In this document: piece by piece, positions 21,570 to 29,852 of the stretch
Position numbering within the stretch: position 1 is the first letter of the stretch
Layout of the letters: each line of letters begins with the position of its first letter
From: Betaproteobacteria bacterium HGW-Betaproteobacteria-16
GTDB taxonomy: Bacteria; Pseudomonadota; Gammaproteobacteria; Burkholderiales; Burkholderiaceae_C
NCBI GenBank assembly: GCA_002840835.1
Contig: PHCQ01000015.1
Location: 1-64,000 of the forward strand
Length of the DNA: 64,000 bases
Direction of reading: 5' to 3'
Program-made: the position numbers and the translations under genes
The notes under the pieces: generated by a model
Told to the model about the DNA's origin: nothing
The model's database searches: none
The model's input: the letters and a program-made list of their open reading frames with translations, nothing else

Positions 21570-21598
21570 CCAACGCGCGGCGTCGGGCCGCGCGTTGG
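21570..21598 (+). other. Perfect 11-bp-stem hairpin between dctP and the dehydratase gene
   Basis: CCAACGCGCGG (21570-21580) and CCGCGCGTTGG (21588-21598) form a perfect stem around a 7-nt loop. No T-run follows. Stable intercistronic hairpins after binding-protein genes often protect the upstream mRNA and give higher binding-protein yield than the enzymes and permeases downstream. That is the likely role here, by inference. Confidence 0.6.
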
Positions 21599-21628
21599 CG
21601 GCCTCGTTCCACGCCCACGGGTAGCTTC

Positions 21629-23410
21629 ATGCAAAAGACACCTCGTCGCCCCTTTCGTTCACGCGAATGGTTTGCCGACCCTGCGCGCTCAGACATGACC
21701 GCGCTGTATCTGGAGCGGTTCATGAACTATGGGCTCACGCCTGAAGAGCTCCGCTCGGGTCGGCCCATCATCGGCATTGCGCAGACAGGCAGCGACCTGT
21801 CGCCTTGCAACCGCATCCACCTGGACCTGGCACGCCGCGTGCGCGATGGCATCCGCGATGCAGGGGGCATTCCAATGGAGTTTCCGGTCCATCCCATTTT
21901 TGAAAACTGCCGCCGACCAACGGCGGCACTGGACCGCAACCTGGCCTATCTGGGTCTGGTCGAAATCCTCTACGGCTACCCCATCGACGCCGTGGTGCTG
22001 ACCACCGGCTGCGACAAGACCACGCCGGCAGGCATCATGGCGGCGTCCACGGTGGACATTCCGGCCATCGTGCTCTCTGGCGGGCCCATGCTGGACGGCT
22101 GGCACGACGGCGAGCTGGTGGGCTCGGGCACCGTGATCTGGCGCAGCCGCCGACAGCTGGCGGCGGGCGAGATCGACGAAGAGGAATTCCTGCAGCGCGC
22201 CTGCAGCAGCGCACCCTCGGCAGGCCACTGCAACACCATGGGCACGGCATCGACCATGAACGCCGTGGCCGAGGCACTGGGCCTGTCGCTGCCCGGCTGC
22301 GCGGCCATTCCGGCGCCGTACCGCGAACGCGGCCAGATGGCCTACGAGACCGGGCGTCGCATCGTCGAGATGGCTTATGAAGACCTGCGCCTTTCGAAAA
22401 TTCTGACGCGCGAGAGCTTTCTCAATGCACTGTCGGTCATCAGCGTGGCCGGGGGCTCCAGCAATGCGCAGGTGCACATCATGGCCATGGCGCGCCATGC
22501 GGGTGTGAAGCTTGAGGCCAAAGACTGGACCGAGCACGCCTACGACCTGCCGCTGCTGCTCAACATGCAGCCTGCTGGCAAGTTTCTGGGCGAGCGCTTC
22601 TTCCGCGCGGGTGGTGTGCCCGCATTGATGTGGGAACTGCAGCACGCGGGCCGCCTGCACACGGATTGCGCCAGCGTGACTGGCAAGACCATCGGCGACA
22701 ACCTGCAAGGCCGCGAAGCGCGCGACCGCGAGGTGATTCGCCCGTTCAGCAACCCGCTGATGGAGAAGGCGGGTTTCATGGTGCTCAGCGGCAACCTGTT
22801 CGACTTCGGCATCATGAAGACTTCGGTGATTTCCGACGCCTTTCGGGCGCGTTACCTCAGCCGCCCAGGGCAGGAGGGCATCTTCGAAGCACGCGCCGTG
22901 GTGTTTGACGGTGCGGACGACTACCACGCGCACATCAACGACCCGGCGCTGGACATCGACGAAGACTGCATGCTGGTGATGCGTGGCGCCGGGCCGATCG
23001 GCTGGCCGGGCTCTGCCGAGGTGGTCAACATGCAGCCACCGGATGCGCTGATCCGGCGCGGCATCAACACCTTGCCCACCCTGGGCGACGGGCGCCAGTC
23101 GGGCACGGCAGACAGTCCCTCCATCCTCAACGTGTCGCCGGAAAGCGCAGTGGGCGGCGGCCTGAGCTGGCTGCAAAGCGGCGACACGATCCGCATTGAC
23201 CTGAACACTGGGCGCTGTGATGCGTTGGTGGCGCCCGAAGAAATCGAACGGCGGCGGCGCGAGTTGCCTGCCCCTCCCATCCCGCAAAGCCAGTCGCCAT
23301 GGGAGGCCCTGTACCGCGAAAAAACAGGGCAATTGGCCGACGGCGCCACGCTGGACTTCGCGTTGGCCTACCGGCGCATCGCCGAGAAGACCCCGCGCCA
23401 CAACCACTGA
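21629..23410 (+). CDS. IlvD/Edd-family sugar-acid dehydratase
   Basis: The 593-residue iron-sulfur dehydratase shows the cluster cysteines in LSPCNRIHLD, TTGCDKTTPAG and GHCNTMGTASTM, and metal/phosphate-region residues typical of the family. Its sequence resembles the pentonate branch (L-arabinonate/D-xylonate dehydratases) more than biosynthetic IlvD: the context is a TRAP operon rather than branched-chain synthesis, and a 2-keto-3-deoxy-acid dehydratase follows. The reaction is aldonate to 2-keto-3-deoxy-aldonate. The exact sugar acid cannot be read from sequence; galactonate-type substrates are also possible. Confidence 0.85.
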   Translation: MQKTPRRPFRSREWFADPARSDMTALYLERFMNYGLTPEELRSGRPIIGIAQTGSDLSPCNRIHLDLARRVRDGIRDAGGIPMEFPVHPIFENCRRPTAALDRNLAYLGLVEILYGYPIDAVVLTTGCDKTTPAGIMAASTVDIPAIVLSGGPMLDGWHDGELVGSGTVIWRSRRQLAAGEIDEEEFLQRACSSAPSAGHCNTMGTASTMNAVAEALGLSLPGCAAIPAPYRERGQMAYETGRRIVEMAYEDLRLSKILTRESFLNALSVISVAGGSSNAQVHIMAMARHAGVKLEAKDWTEHAYDLPLLLNMQPAGKFLGERFFRAGGVPALMWELQHAGRLHTDCASVTGKTIGDNLQGREARDREVIRPFSNPLMEKAGFMVLSGNLFDFGIMKTSVISDAFRARYLSRPGQEGIFEARAVVFDGADDYHAHINDPALDIDEDCMLVMRGAGPIGWPGSAEVVNMQPPDALIRRGINTLPTLGDGRQSGTADSPSILNVSPESAVGGGLSWLQSGDTIRIDLNTGRCDALVAPEEIERRRRELPAPPIPQSQSPWEALYREKTGQLADGATLDFALAYRRIAEKTPRHNH

Positions 23411-23479
23411 ACCGGGCGACGCAGCCCACCGCACGCCGCAACCTGCGAACGGCGACATGAACCCTTGAAGGATCTTTTG

Positions 23480-24721
23480 ATGAACGACACGAAGGCGGCC
23501 TCCATGATGGTGGGTGCGGACAAACGCGGCCAGGTACCTTCGCAAGCCAGCGTCCAGGTCTTGCCGGACGACGGCCTGCAGGGCATCCTGGTGGGGCGCG
23601 TGTGGTTCCCAGGCACCATGCCTGGCCCGGCTGTGGTGGCGCTGCGACCCGAGGGCGTTTTTGACCTGAGTGAGAGCTATCCGACCATGAGCACGCTGCT
23701 CGACGCGGCGCAGCCAGCGCAGGCCGTCCATCAGACCCCTGGCCGGCGCATCTGCAGTGTCGATGAACTGATCAGGAACAGCCTGCCCGGACAGCGTCAA
23801 ACCGAGACCCCATGGCTACTGGCGCCTTGCGACCTGCAGGTGGTGAAAGCCGCGGGAGTCACTTTTGCGGCCAGCCTGATCGAACGCGTGATCGAGGAAC
23901 AAGCGCAGGGCGATGCCAGCCGTGCGCAAGGGCTCAGAAGCCAGGTCATCGGACTCATCGGTGAAAACCTGGCCGACATCCGCCCGGGCTCACCCGAGGC
24001 ACAGGCCTTGAAGGCCTTGCTGCAGGAAAAAGGGCTGTGGTCACAGTACCTGGAAGTGGGCATCGGCCCCGACGCCGAGGTGTTCACCAAAGCGCCAGTC
24101 CTCGCCTCGGTCGGCTGCGGCGAAGACATTGGCATTCGCGCCGATTCGGCCTGGAACAACCCCGAACCCGAGGTGGTGCTGGCGGTGAACAGCCGTGGCG
24201 GCATCGTGGGCGCCACACTGGGCAACGACGTGAACCTGCGTGACATCGAGGGCCGCAGTGCGCTGCTGCTGGGCAAGGCCAAGGACAACAACGCATCGTG
24301 CGCGCTGGGTCCGTTCATTCGCTTGTTCGATGCCAGTTTTGGCTTGGACCAGGTGCGCAGCGAAACCGTTCACCTGCGTGTGGCGGGTGTTGAGGGTTAT
24401 GAACTGCGTGGCATCAACACCATGAGCAGCATCAGCCGTGACCCCACCGAACTCGTGGCCCAGACACTGGCGGCGCACCAGTACCCCGATGGGTTCATGC
24501 TGTTTCTGGGCACGCTGTTCGCGCCCATCGAAGACCGCGACGAGCCTGGCAGCGGTTTCACCCACAAGCTGGGCGATGTGGTCACCATCCAGAGCGCTTG
24601 GCTGGGGGGTCTGCACAACCGCGTGACACACAGCGAAACCGCTGCACCCTGGCGGTTTGGCTTGCGCGCCTTCATCAACAACCTGGCACAGCGCGGCCTG
24701 CTGCGCGGCGCTGGGCTTTGA
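23480..24721 (+). CDS. FAH-superfamily 2-keto-3-deoxy-pentonate dehydratase-like protein
   Basis: The ~413-residue protein has a fumarylacetoacetase-fold C-terminal half: ADSAWNNPEPEVVLAVNSRG with the metal-site Glu residues, then GATLGNDVNLRDIEGRSALL and LGKAKDNNASCALGPFIRL. Length and context match the XylX/KdaD group that dehydrates 2-keto-3-deoxy-pentonate to 2-oxoglutarate semialdehyde, rather than fumarylacetoacetase. The ATG at 23480 with GAAGGA upstream is chosen over an in-frame TTG at 23465. The next enzyme of the pathway, a semialdehyde dehydrogenase, is not in this window. Confidence 0.8.
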   Translation: MNDTKAASMMVGADKRGQVPSQASVQVLPDDGLQGILVGRVWFPGTMPGPAVVALRPEGVFDLSESYPTMSTLLDAAQPAQAVHQTPGRRICSVDELIRNSLPGQRQTETPWLLAPCDLQVVKAAGVTFAASLIERVIEEQAQGDASRAQGLRSQVIGLIGENLADIRPGSPEAQALKALLQEKGLWSQYLEVGIGPDAEVFTKAPVLASVGCGEDIGIRADSAWNNPEPEVVLAVNSRGGIVGATLGNDVNLRDIEGRSALLLGKAKDNNASCALGPFIRLFDASFGLDQVRSETVHLRVAGVEGYELRGINTMSSISRDPTELVAQTLAAHQYPDGFMLFLGTLFAPIEDRDEPGSGFTHKLGDVVTIQSAWLGGLHNRVTHSETAAPWRFGLRAFINNLAQRGLLRGAGL

Positions 24722-24802
24722 ACCGCATCTGATCGTTGAGCCACAAGTGCCACCCCCAATGAATGCCAGGTCCGCTCGCCGATTCGCAAAGGAGATACCA
24801 CC

Positions 24803-25360
24803 ATGCTGAATGCCTTCATTGACCGGTGCTGCCGGTGGATCAACGTGCTTATTGCCCTGGCCTTGGCCGTGATGGTTGTCATGGTGTTTGGCAACGTGGT
24901 GTTGCGCTACGGTTTCAACTCCGGCATCACGGTGAGCGAGGAGATTTCCCGCTGGCTGTTCGTGTGGATCACCTTCATGGGTGCCATCGTCGCCGTGAAG
25001 GAAAACGGGCATCTCGGCACCGACATCTTTCTCATGAAGCTGTCCCCCGTCGGCCAGCGACTGTGCCTGGTCGTCAGCCATGGACTCATGCTTTTCTGTA
25101 CCTGGCTGCTGTTCAGCGGGGCGCTCGCTCAAGCGCGCATCAACTGGGACGTGGAGGCGCCCGTCACCGGAACATCGGTGGGAATTTTTTATGCCTCCGG
25201 GGTGGTGTTCGCGGTCGCTTCCGGTCTGCTGCTGTTGCTGAATCTCTGGCGCCTGCTCTCCGGGCACATCCGGGACGACCAGCTTGTGCGGGGTGCCGGC
25301 GCCCACGAGGGGGAGGCTTGCAACGGGCAGCAACGTGGGCCGGCCCACACGCCCAAATAA
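24803..25360 (+). CDS. TRAP transporter small permease (DctQ) with repeat-derived tail
   Basis: The 185-residue membrane protein has four hydrophobic helices (first near WINVLIALALAVMVVMVFGN; last near GVVFAVASGLLLLLNLWRLL), as in DctQ subunits. AAGGAGATACCACC precedes the ATG at 24803. After the last helix the protein continues for ~30 polar residues (GHIRDDQLVRGAGAHEGEAC and on) encoded by a hairpin-rich repeat-like sequence, so the tail is probably not ancestral. It forms the membrane unit with dctM, which starts 20 bp after the stop. Confidence 0.9.
   Translation: MLNAFIDRCCRWINVLIALALAVMVVMVFGNVVLRYGFNSGITVSEEISRWLFVWITFMGAIVAVKENGHLGTDIFLMKLSPVGQRLCLVVSHGLMLFCTWLLFSGALAQARINWDVEAPVTGTSVGIFYASGVVFAVASGLLLLLNLWRLLSGHIRDDQLVRGAGAHEGEACNGQQRGPAHTPK
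25289..25345 (-). repeat. Possible inverted-orientation intergenic repeat inside the dctQ 3' end
   Basis: Read on the minus strand, this stretch has the order CCCAC, a TTGC/GCAA hairpin, CTCCCCCTC and GTGGGCGCCGGCACC. That resembles the first two hairpins of the repeat copies at 54.5 and 56.7 kb, but the identity is only partial. It lies within the coding frame of the dctQ tail. Assignment to the same repeat family is inference. Confidence 0.3.
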
Positions 25361-25380
25361 AGCCCCCAGGAATTGATCAC

Positions 25381-26661
25381 ATGACCATCTTCATTTTTCT
25401 TGGATCCCTGCTGGCGGCGATGGCCATCGGGGTGCCGATTGCGTACGCGCTGCTGGTATCTGGCGTGGCACTGATGTGGCATCTGGACCTGTTTGACGCC
25501 CAGATCCTGGCCCAGAACGTCATCAACGGTGCAGATTCTTTTCCGCTGCTGGCGGTGCCTTTCTTCATGCTGGCAGGCGAGCTCATGAACGCGGGCGGCC
25601 TGTCGCAGCGCATCGTCAGGCTGGCGCTCACCCTGGTGGGGCACAAGCGGGGCGGGCTGGGTTTTGTGGCCATCCTGGCGGCCTGCATGCTGGCGGCCCT
25701 GTCGGGTTCAGCAGTGGCAGACACCGCCGCACTGGCCGCACTGCTGCTGCCGATGATGGTCAAGGCCGGTCACGACAAGGCCCGCGCGGGTGGGTTGATT
25801 GCCTCGGCGGGCATCATCGCACCCGTCATCCCGCCGTCCATCGGCTTTGTGGTGTTTGGTGTGGCGGCCAATGTGTCCATCAGCAAGCTGTTTCTTGCGG
25901 GCATCGTGCCTGGGCTGCTGATGGGCTTGTCCATCGCCTTCGCCTGGTATTGGGTGTCTCAGCGCGAGAACATCAAGCCACCACCCAAGGCGTCCACGGC
26001 AGACATGTGGAGGGCGCTGAAGGAATCCACCTGGGCGCTGTTTTTGCCCGTGATCGTGATCGTGGGTCTGAAGATGGGCGTGTTCACACCTACAGAGGCG
26101 GCAGCCGTGGCTGCGATGTATGCCTTGCTGGTTTCCACGCTGGTTTACCGCGAACTGCACTGGCGCCAGCTCCAGGCGGTGTTTGTGAACGCCGCCAAAA
26201 CAACGGCAGTGATCATGTTTCTGGTGGCGGCGGCCATGGTGAGCGCCTGGCTGATCACGGTGGCCGACATTCCCAAACAGCTGATCGAACTGCTGCGCCC
26301 TCTCATTGAGCACCCGATGCTGCTCATGATCGCCATCATGCTGCTGGTGATGGCCGTGGGCACCGCCATGGACATGACCCCCACCATTCTGATCCTGGCC
26401 CCCATGCTCATGCCCGTGGTCAAGGCAGCCGGCATCGACCCGGTGTACTTCGGCGTGCTGTTCATCATGAACAACGCCATCGGGCTCATCACGCCACCGG
26501 TAGGTACCGTGCTCAACGTGGTGGCCGGGGTGGGGAAGATGCGCATGGATGAGGTCACCCGGGGCGTGCTTCCCTTCATGTCGGCTCAATTCATCATGAT
26601 GTTCCTGATGGTCCTGTTCCCTGCCATCGTGCTGGTGCCCATGCGGTGGTTCGTTGGTTAG
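25381..26661 (+). CDS. TRAP transporter large permease (DctM)
   Basis: The 426-residue integral membrane protein has about 12 helices and DctM family landmarks: NGADSFPLLAVPFFMLAGEL, AALSGSAVADTAALA, IIAPVIPPSIGFVVFG and NNAIGLITPPVGTVLNVVAG. It is the sodium-coupled transport subunit that works with DctQ and the DctP protein encoded at 20525. The frame is open far upstream through dctQ, but MTIFIFLGSLLAAMAIGVP at 25381 is clearly the start. It is the last gene of the operon; no obvious terminator was seen before the convergent MFS gene. Confidence 0.95.
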   Translation: MTIFIFLGSLLAAMAIGVPIAYALLVSGVALMWHLDLFDAQILAQNVINGADSFPLLAVPFFMLAGELMNAGGLSQRIVRLALTLVGHKRGGLGFVAILAACMLAALSGSAVADTAALAALLLPMMVKAGHDKARAGGLIASAGIIAPVIPPSIGFVVFGVAANVSISKLFLAGIVPGLLMGLSIAFAWYWVSQRENIKPPPKASTADMWRALKESTWALFLPVIVIVGLKMGVFTPTEAAAVAAMYALLVSTLVYRELHWRQLQAVFVNAAKTTAVIMFLVAAAMVSAWLITVADIPKQLIELLRPLIEHPMLLMIAIMLLVMAVGTAMDMTPTILILAPMLMPVVKAAGIDPVYFGVLFIMNNAIGLITPPVGTVLNVVAGVGKMRMDEVTRGVLPFMSAQFIMMFLMVLFPAIVLVPMRWFVG

Positions 26662-26745
26662 GCCGCCACCGCGACCGGCCAGGGGCGGCGTCAGAGCGTT
26701 CGCCGCATCAGCGCGCCCGCCTGGGATGCGCCTGGCTCGTAATGG

Positions 26746-27936
26746 TCAGCTTCGGGCAGGCTCCTGCGCGCGGAGCCAGAACAGCGCCCCTACCGCAGTC
26801 AGCCCGATGGCGGCCGAGATCCAGAGCGCGCCTGAGTCAAAGCGCTCGATGCACAAGCCAAACAGCAAAGGCGCAAATGCCTGTGCCACGCGGGACGGCG
26901 CCATGATGATGCCCTGCCGCTGGCCGTAGCCTTGCGGGCCGAAGAACACCAGCGGCAAGGTGCCTTTGGCGATGGTGAGAATGCCGTTACCTGCGCCGTG
27001 CAACACGGCAAACACGGCCCCGGCCGTCGGCCCCATGACAAGCCAGCACACCACGCCTAGAGGATGCAGCATCGCTGCGATTCGCGCTGACAGCAGCGGA
27101 TGGAACCGCCGCAGCAAGCCGAATTCAAGCAGCCTGCCTGCCACCTGCGCAGGCCCAACCAGCGCGCCGATGGCCACGGCCGCAGCCAGGGTGGCGCCGC
27201 TGGCCACCAGCAGTTGCGGGAGGTGGGCCGCCATGGCCGTGCTGATGAACCAGGTGGCCGCGAACACATAAGAAAGCAACCAGGCCGTGCGGCGCGGTGG
27301 TGGCGCCAACGGCGCTTGCGCAGCCACGGGCGTGTCTTCCGGTTGCACCGGTTGCGGAGATGTCGGCAATGCCGCCGCTCGGGGGATGCTGGCATTGAGC
27401 GGCAGGCCCAGCAGCAGATGCAGGGCGGCCCAGGTCAGGCATGCACCGCGCCACCCCAGTTCAGCCTCGAGCCATCCACTCAGTGGCCAGCCGACCGTGC
27501 TGGCGAACCCGGCGATGAGCGTGATGCCGGTGATGGACGCGCGTGCTTCGGTCCCTTTGAGCCTCACCAGCGCGGCAAATGCGGCCTCGTAAAGGCCGCT
27601 GCCCATGGCCACGCCAAGCACCAGCCAGGCGAGCATCAGGCTCACCGTTCCCTGGGCCTGCGACAGTGCGGCAAGGCCAGCGGCAAACAACAGGCTTGTG
27701 CCCATGAGCACGGGGCGCCCGCCCAAACGATCAATGGCCCGGCCAGCAAACGGACCCAGAGCGGCGGAAGCGAGCAAGGCCAGCGTGAAGGCGGCCCAGA
27801 TGGTGGTCTCTGGCAAACCGAGCCCGGCCGCCATGGGCTTGGCCAGAAGGGCCGGCAGGTAGTAGGTGGAGCCCCAAGCCAGGGTCTGGGCGGTGCCCAG
27901 CGCAAGCACCAGTGGCCAGTCGCGTTGCGGTCGCAT
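26746..27936 (-). CDS. Major facilitator superfamily transporter
   Basis: The ~396-residue protein has 12 predicted helices and an MFS-like FAGRAIDRLGGRPVL loop between helices 2 and 3. A proline-rich cytoplasmic linker lies in the middle (TSPQPVQPEDTPVAAQAPLA). The substrate is unknown. The ATG at 27936 (MRPQRDWPLVLALGTAQTLA) is preferred over an in-frame TTG at 27957. The Nudix gene upstream ends only 29 bp away, so the two may share a transcript. Confidence 0.85.
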   Translation of the reverse strand: MRPQRDWPLVLALGTAQTLAWGSTYYLPALLAKPMAAGLGLPETTIWAAFTLALLASAALGPFAGRAIDRLGGRPVLMGTSLLFAAGLAALSQAQGTVSLMLAWLVLGVAMGSGLYEAAFAALVRLKGTEARASITGITLIAGFASTVGWPLSGWLEAELGWRGACLTWAALHLLLGLPLNASIPRAAALPTSPQPVQPEDTPVAAQAPLAPPPRRTAWLLSYVFAATWFISTAMAAHLPQLLVASGATLAAAVAIGALVGPAQVAGRLLEFGLLRRFHPLLSARIAAMLHPLGVVCWLVMGPTAGAVFAVLHGAGNGILTIAKGTLPLVFFGPQGYGQRQGIIMAPSRVAQAFAPLLFGLCIERFDSGALWISAAIGLTAVGALFWLRAQEPARS

Positions 27937-27965
27937 GGGCTCAGCGGATGTGCGCAAAGCGCACG

Positions 27966-28520
27966 CTACGCGATGTCAAACGCGTGAAAGCCGAAATGGC
28001 CCCGGCGCCGGTCTGCAAAGTAATGCTCAAGCGTTTCACGCACGGTGCGGAAAGCGATCTCGTCCCAGGGAATTTCTTCTTCCGTGAACAGGCGCGCTTC
28101 CATGGTCTCGTGGCCGGGGTTGAACTGGTCACTGAGCAGCCTCGCCCGGTAGTAGATGTGAACCTGCCCGACGCGGGCGACGTTCATCAATGTGAAGATG
28201 TCGCCCATTTCGAAGCTGGCACCGGCTTCTTCGTCCGTCTCGCGTGCCGCACCTTCGGCGGTGGTCTCGCCCAGTTCCATGAAGCCTGCGGGCAGCGTCC
28301 ATTTGCCGCGGCGGGGCTCGATGTTGCGCTTGCAAAGCAGCACGAGCTCGCCGGTCTCACCCCAGACGGGCACGGTCCCCACCACGTTCAGCGGGTTGTC
28401 GTAGTGCACGGTGTGGCAGGCGGGGCAGACGGCGCGCGTTCGGGTGTCGCCATCGTCGGGCAGCCTCAGCTCGACCAGGGTTCCGCAATTGCGGCAGTGT
28501 TTGGCGGGCGTGCGATTCAT
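27966..28520 (-). CDS. Nudix hydrolase with N-terminal zinc ribbon
   Basis: The 184-residue protein starts with a four-cysteine zinc ribbon (CRNCGT at residues 9-12 and CPAC further on) and continues with a Nudix fold whose box reads GFMELGETTAEGAARETDEE, keeping the catalytic RE..EE residues. This zinc-ribbon Nudix layout is shared with NADH-pyrophosphatase-like proteins but is much shorter than NudC. It probably hydrolyses a nucleoside-diphosphate derivative. The substrate cannot be inferred. Confidence 0.85.
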   Translation of the reverse strand: MNRTPAKHCRNCGTLVELRLPDDGDTRTRAVCPACHTVHYDNPLNVVGTVPVWGETGELVLLCKRNIEPRRGKWTLPAGFMELGETTAEGAARETDEEAGASFEMGDIFTLMNVARVGQVHIYYRARLLSDQFNPGHETMEARLFTEEEIPWDEIAFRTVRETLEHYFADRRRGHFGFHAFDIA

Positions 28521-28545
28521 GGGGGCAGTTTATCCGGCGGCGATG

Positions 28546-28576
28546 ACGCCAAAAAGAAACCGGGCCTGGGCCCGGT
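28546..28576 (-). terminator. Rho-independent terminator after the 28.6 kb TRAP binding-protein gene
   Basis: ACCGGGCC-TG-GGCCCGGT (28559-28576) is a perfect stem. On the minus strand it is followed by TTTCTTTTT, giving a good intrinsic terminator about 30 bp after the stop of the dctP-type gene. Confidence 0.8.
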
Positions 28577-28608
28577 GTTCTTGATGGGGGAGCGCGCCTC
28601 TGGGTCGC

Positions 28609-29655
28609 TCAGGCCTTTTTGCCGTGTTTTTCGATCAAGGCCTTGGCGGTCTCGAACAATTGCTTGCCGTTGAAACCGCGCTTGTCCATGTCCTGCATCC
28701 ATTCCACCTCGACCAGGCGCGCCTTGCGACGGAATTCCTGCGCCTCTGCCGAAGCGATGGTGTAGATGCTGTTGCCCTGGTCCACCGCTGCCTTGCGCCC
28801 AGCCGGGTCACCACTTTGCTGCACCTTGCCCAGCCAGCCAGAGGTCTCCATGCCGGAGTTCTTGTCGATGATGGCCTTGAGATCAGGTGCCAGGCCGTGG
28901 TACTTGTTCTTGTTCATGGCCATCACAAAAGTCGTGGTGTAGAGCGCACCACCGGCCGGATCGAACTCGCTGTGGAACTTGGTGAGTTCGTGCACCTTGA
29001 CCGATGGCACCACTTCCCAAGGAATCACGCAACCGTCGATCACGCCCTTGGAGAGCGCATCCGGGATTTGCGGCAGGGGCATGCCCACGGGCGTGGCGCC
29101 CAGGTAGCCCAGCATCTTGGTGATCTGGCGGGTAGGGCCGCGCACCTTGGAACCGCGCAGGTCTTCTGCGGTCTTGATCTGTTTGCTGCGCATGTGGAAC
29201 ATGCCCGGGCCGTGCACCTGCAGGGCAATGGGCTGCACGTCCTTGAACTCGTCCTTGGCCACGGTCTGCACGTATTCCCAGTAGGCCTTGGAAGTGGCTT
29301 CGGCGTTGTTCATCATGAACGGCAGCTCGAACACCTCGATGCGCGGGAAGCGGCCGGGGGTGTTGCCGGGCAAGGTCCACACCACGTCCACGATGCCATC
29401 ACGGGCCTGGTCGAACAGCTGAACAGGTGAGCCGCCGAGCTGCATGGCGGGATAGGCTTCGAACTTGATGCGGCCACCCGAGTCTTTTTCGACCTTGTCC
29501 ATCCAGGCCTTGTGCATGTTCAGCCAGACGTTGGATTGTGGCGACATGAAGGTGTGGAACTTGAGCGTGACGCTTTGCTGGGCAAAGCCCACCAAGGCGG
29601 GTGCGCCCAAAGCGATGGCGGCACCGGACTGGAGCAGGGTTCTGCGCTGGATCAT
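28609..29655 (-). CDS. Orphan TRAP substrate-binding protein (DctP family)
   Basis: The 348-residue binding protein has signal MIQRRTLLQSGAAIALGAPA, which contains twin arginines and may be a Tat signal. The DctP body includes DGIVDVVWTLPGNTPGRFPR, FELPFMMNN and DLRGSKVRGPTRQ with the conserved arginine. No dctQ/dctM lies beside it, so it must pair with membrane subunits elsewhere. It follows the Rieske/GS-like/FAH cluster on the same strand after a 197-bp gap with its own possible promoter, suggesting that it delivers the substrate of that pathway. Confidence 0.88.
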   Translation of the reverse strand: MIQRRTLLQSGAAIALGAPALVGFAQQSVTLKFHTFMSPQSNVWLNMHKAWMDKVEKDSGGRIKFEAYPAMQLGGSPVQLFDQARDGIVDVVWTLPGNTPGRFPRIEVFELPFMMNNAEATSKAYWEYVQTVAKDEFKDVQPIALQVHGPGMFHMRSKQIKTAEDLRGSKVRGPTRQITKMLGYLGATPVGMPLPQIPDALSKGVIDGCVIPWEVVPSVKVHELTKFHSEFDPAGGALYTTTFVMAMNKNKYHGLAPDLKAIIDKNSGMETSGWLGKVQQSGDPAGRKAAVDQGNSIYTIASAEAQEFRRKARLVEVEWMQDMDKRGFNGKQLFETAKALIEKHGKKA

Positions 29656-29852
29656 GGTCGGGATCTCCTGAGGTTGTTCAAAAAAGGCGTTGTGGTGCCC
29701 GTTGCGCCCAAGTTAGGGAATTGCTGCACATCGGGAAAGAGGTCAAACCCGAAGACGGGTCCGTGTGGCGTTAAAAATTTAACTATGTGAAATGAGTTTA
29801 TTCCTCTGGAAGTATAGGGAAACGGGACACAGGGAAAACCCGATGAAGACAA
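29656..29852 (-). promoter_or_regulatory. Intergenic region with AT-rich dyad upstream of the orphan dctP
   Basis: The 197-bp spacer holds the dyad GTTAAA-AA-TTTAAC (29770-29783) and a TATACT hexamer on the minus strand (within CCCTATACTTCC) that could be a -10 element. AGGGAAAACCC at 29831-29841 is also present and recurs upstream of phaC. A separate promoter for the binding-protein gene is likely; details are tentative. Confidence 0.35.

Noticed and set aside
21689-23800. 703-codon antisense frame across the sugar-acid dehydratase
   Set aside because: It covers two real genes on the plus strand; composition is typical of antisense GC-rich DNA.
24826-25380. Upstream in-frame extension of dctM through dctQ
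   Set aside because: The frame is open by chance under dctQ; translation gives an Arg/His-rich sequence and the true DctM N-terminus is at 25381.
25708-26589. His-rich 293-codon antisense frame (metal-binding-like)
   Set aside because: The histidines come from reading Met/Val codons of dctM in reverse; there are no start or ribosome signals.
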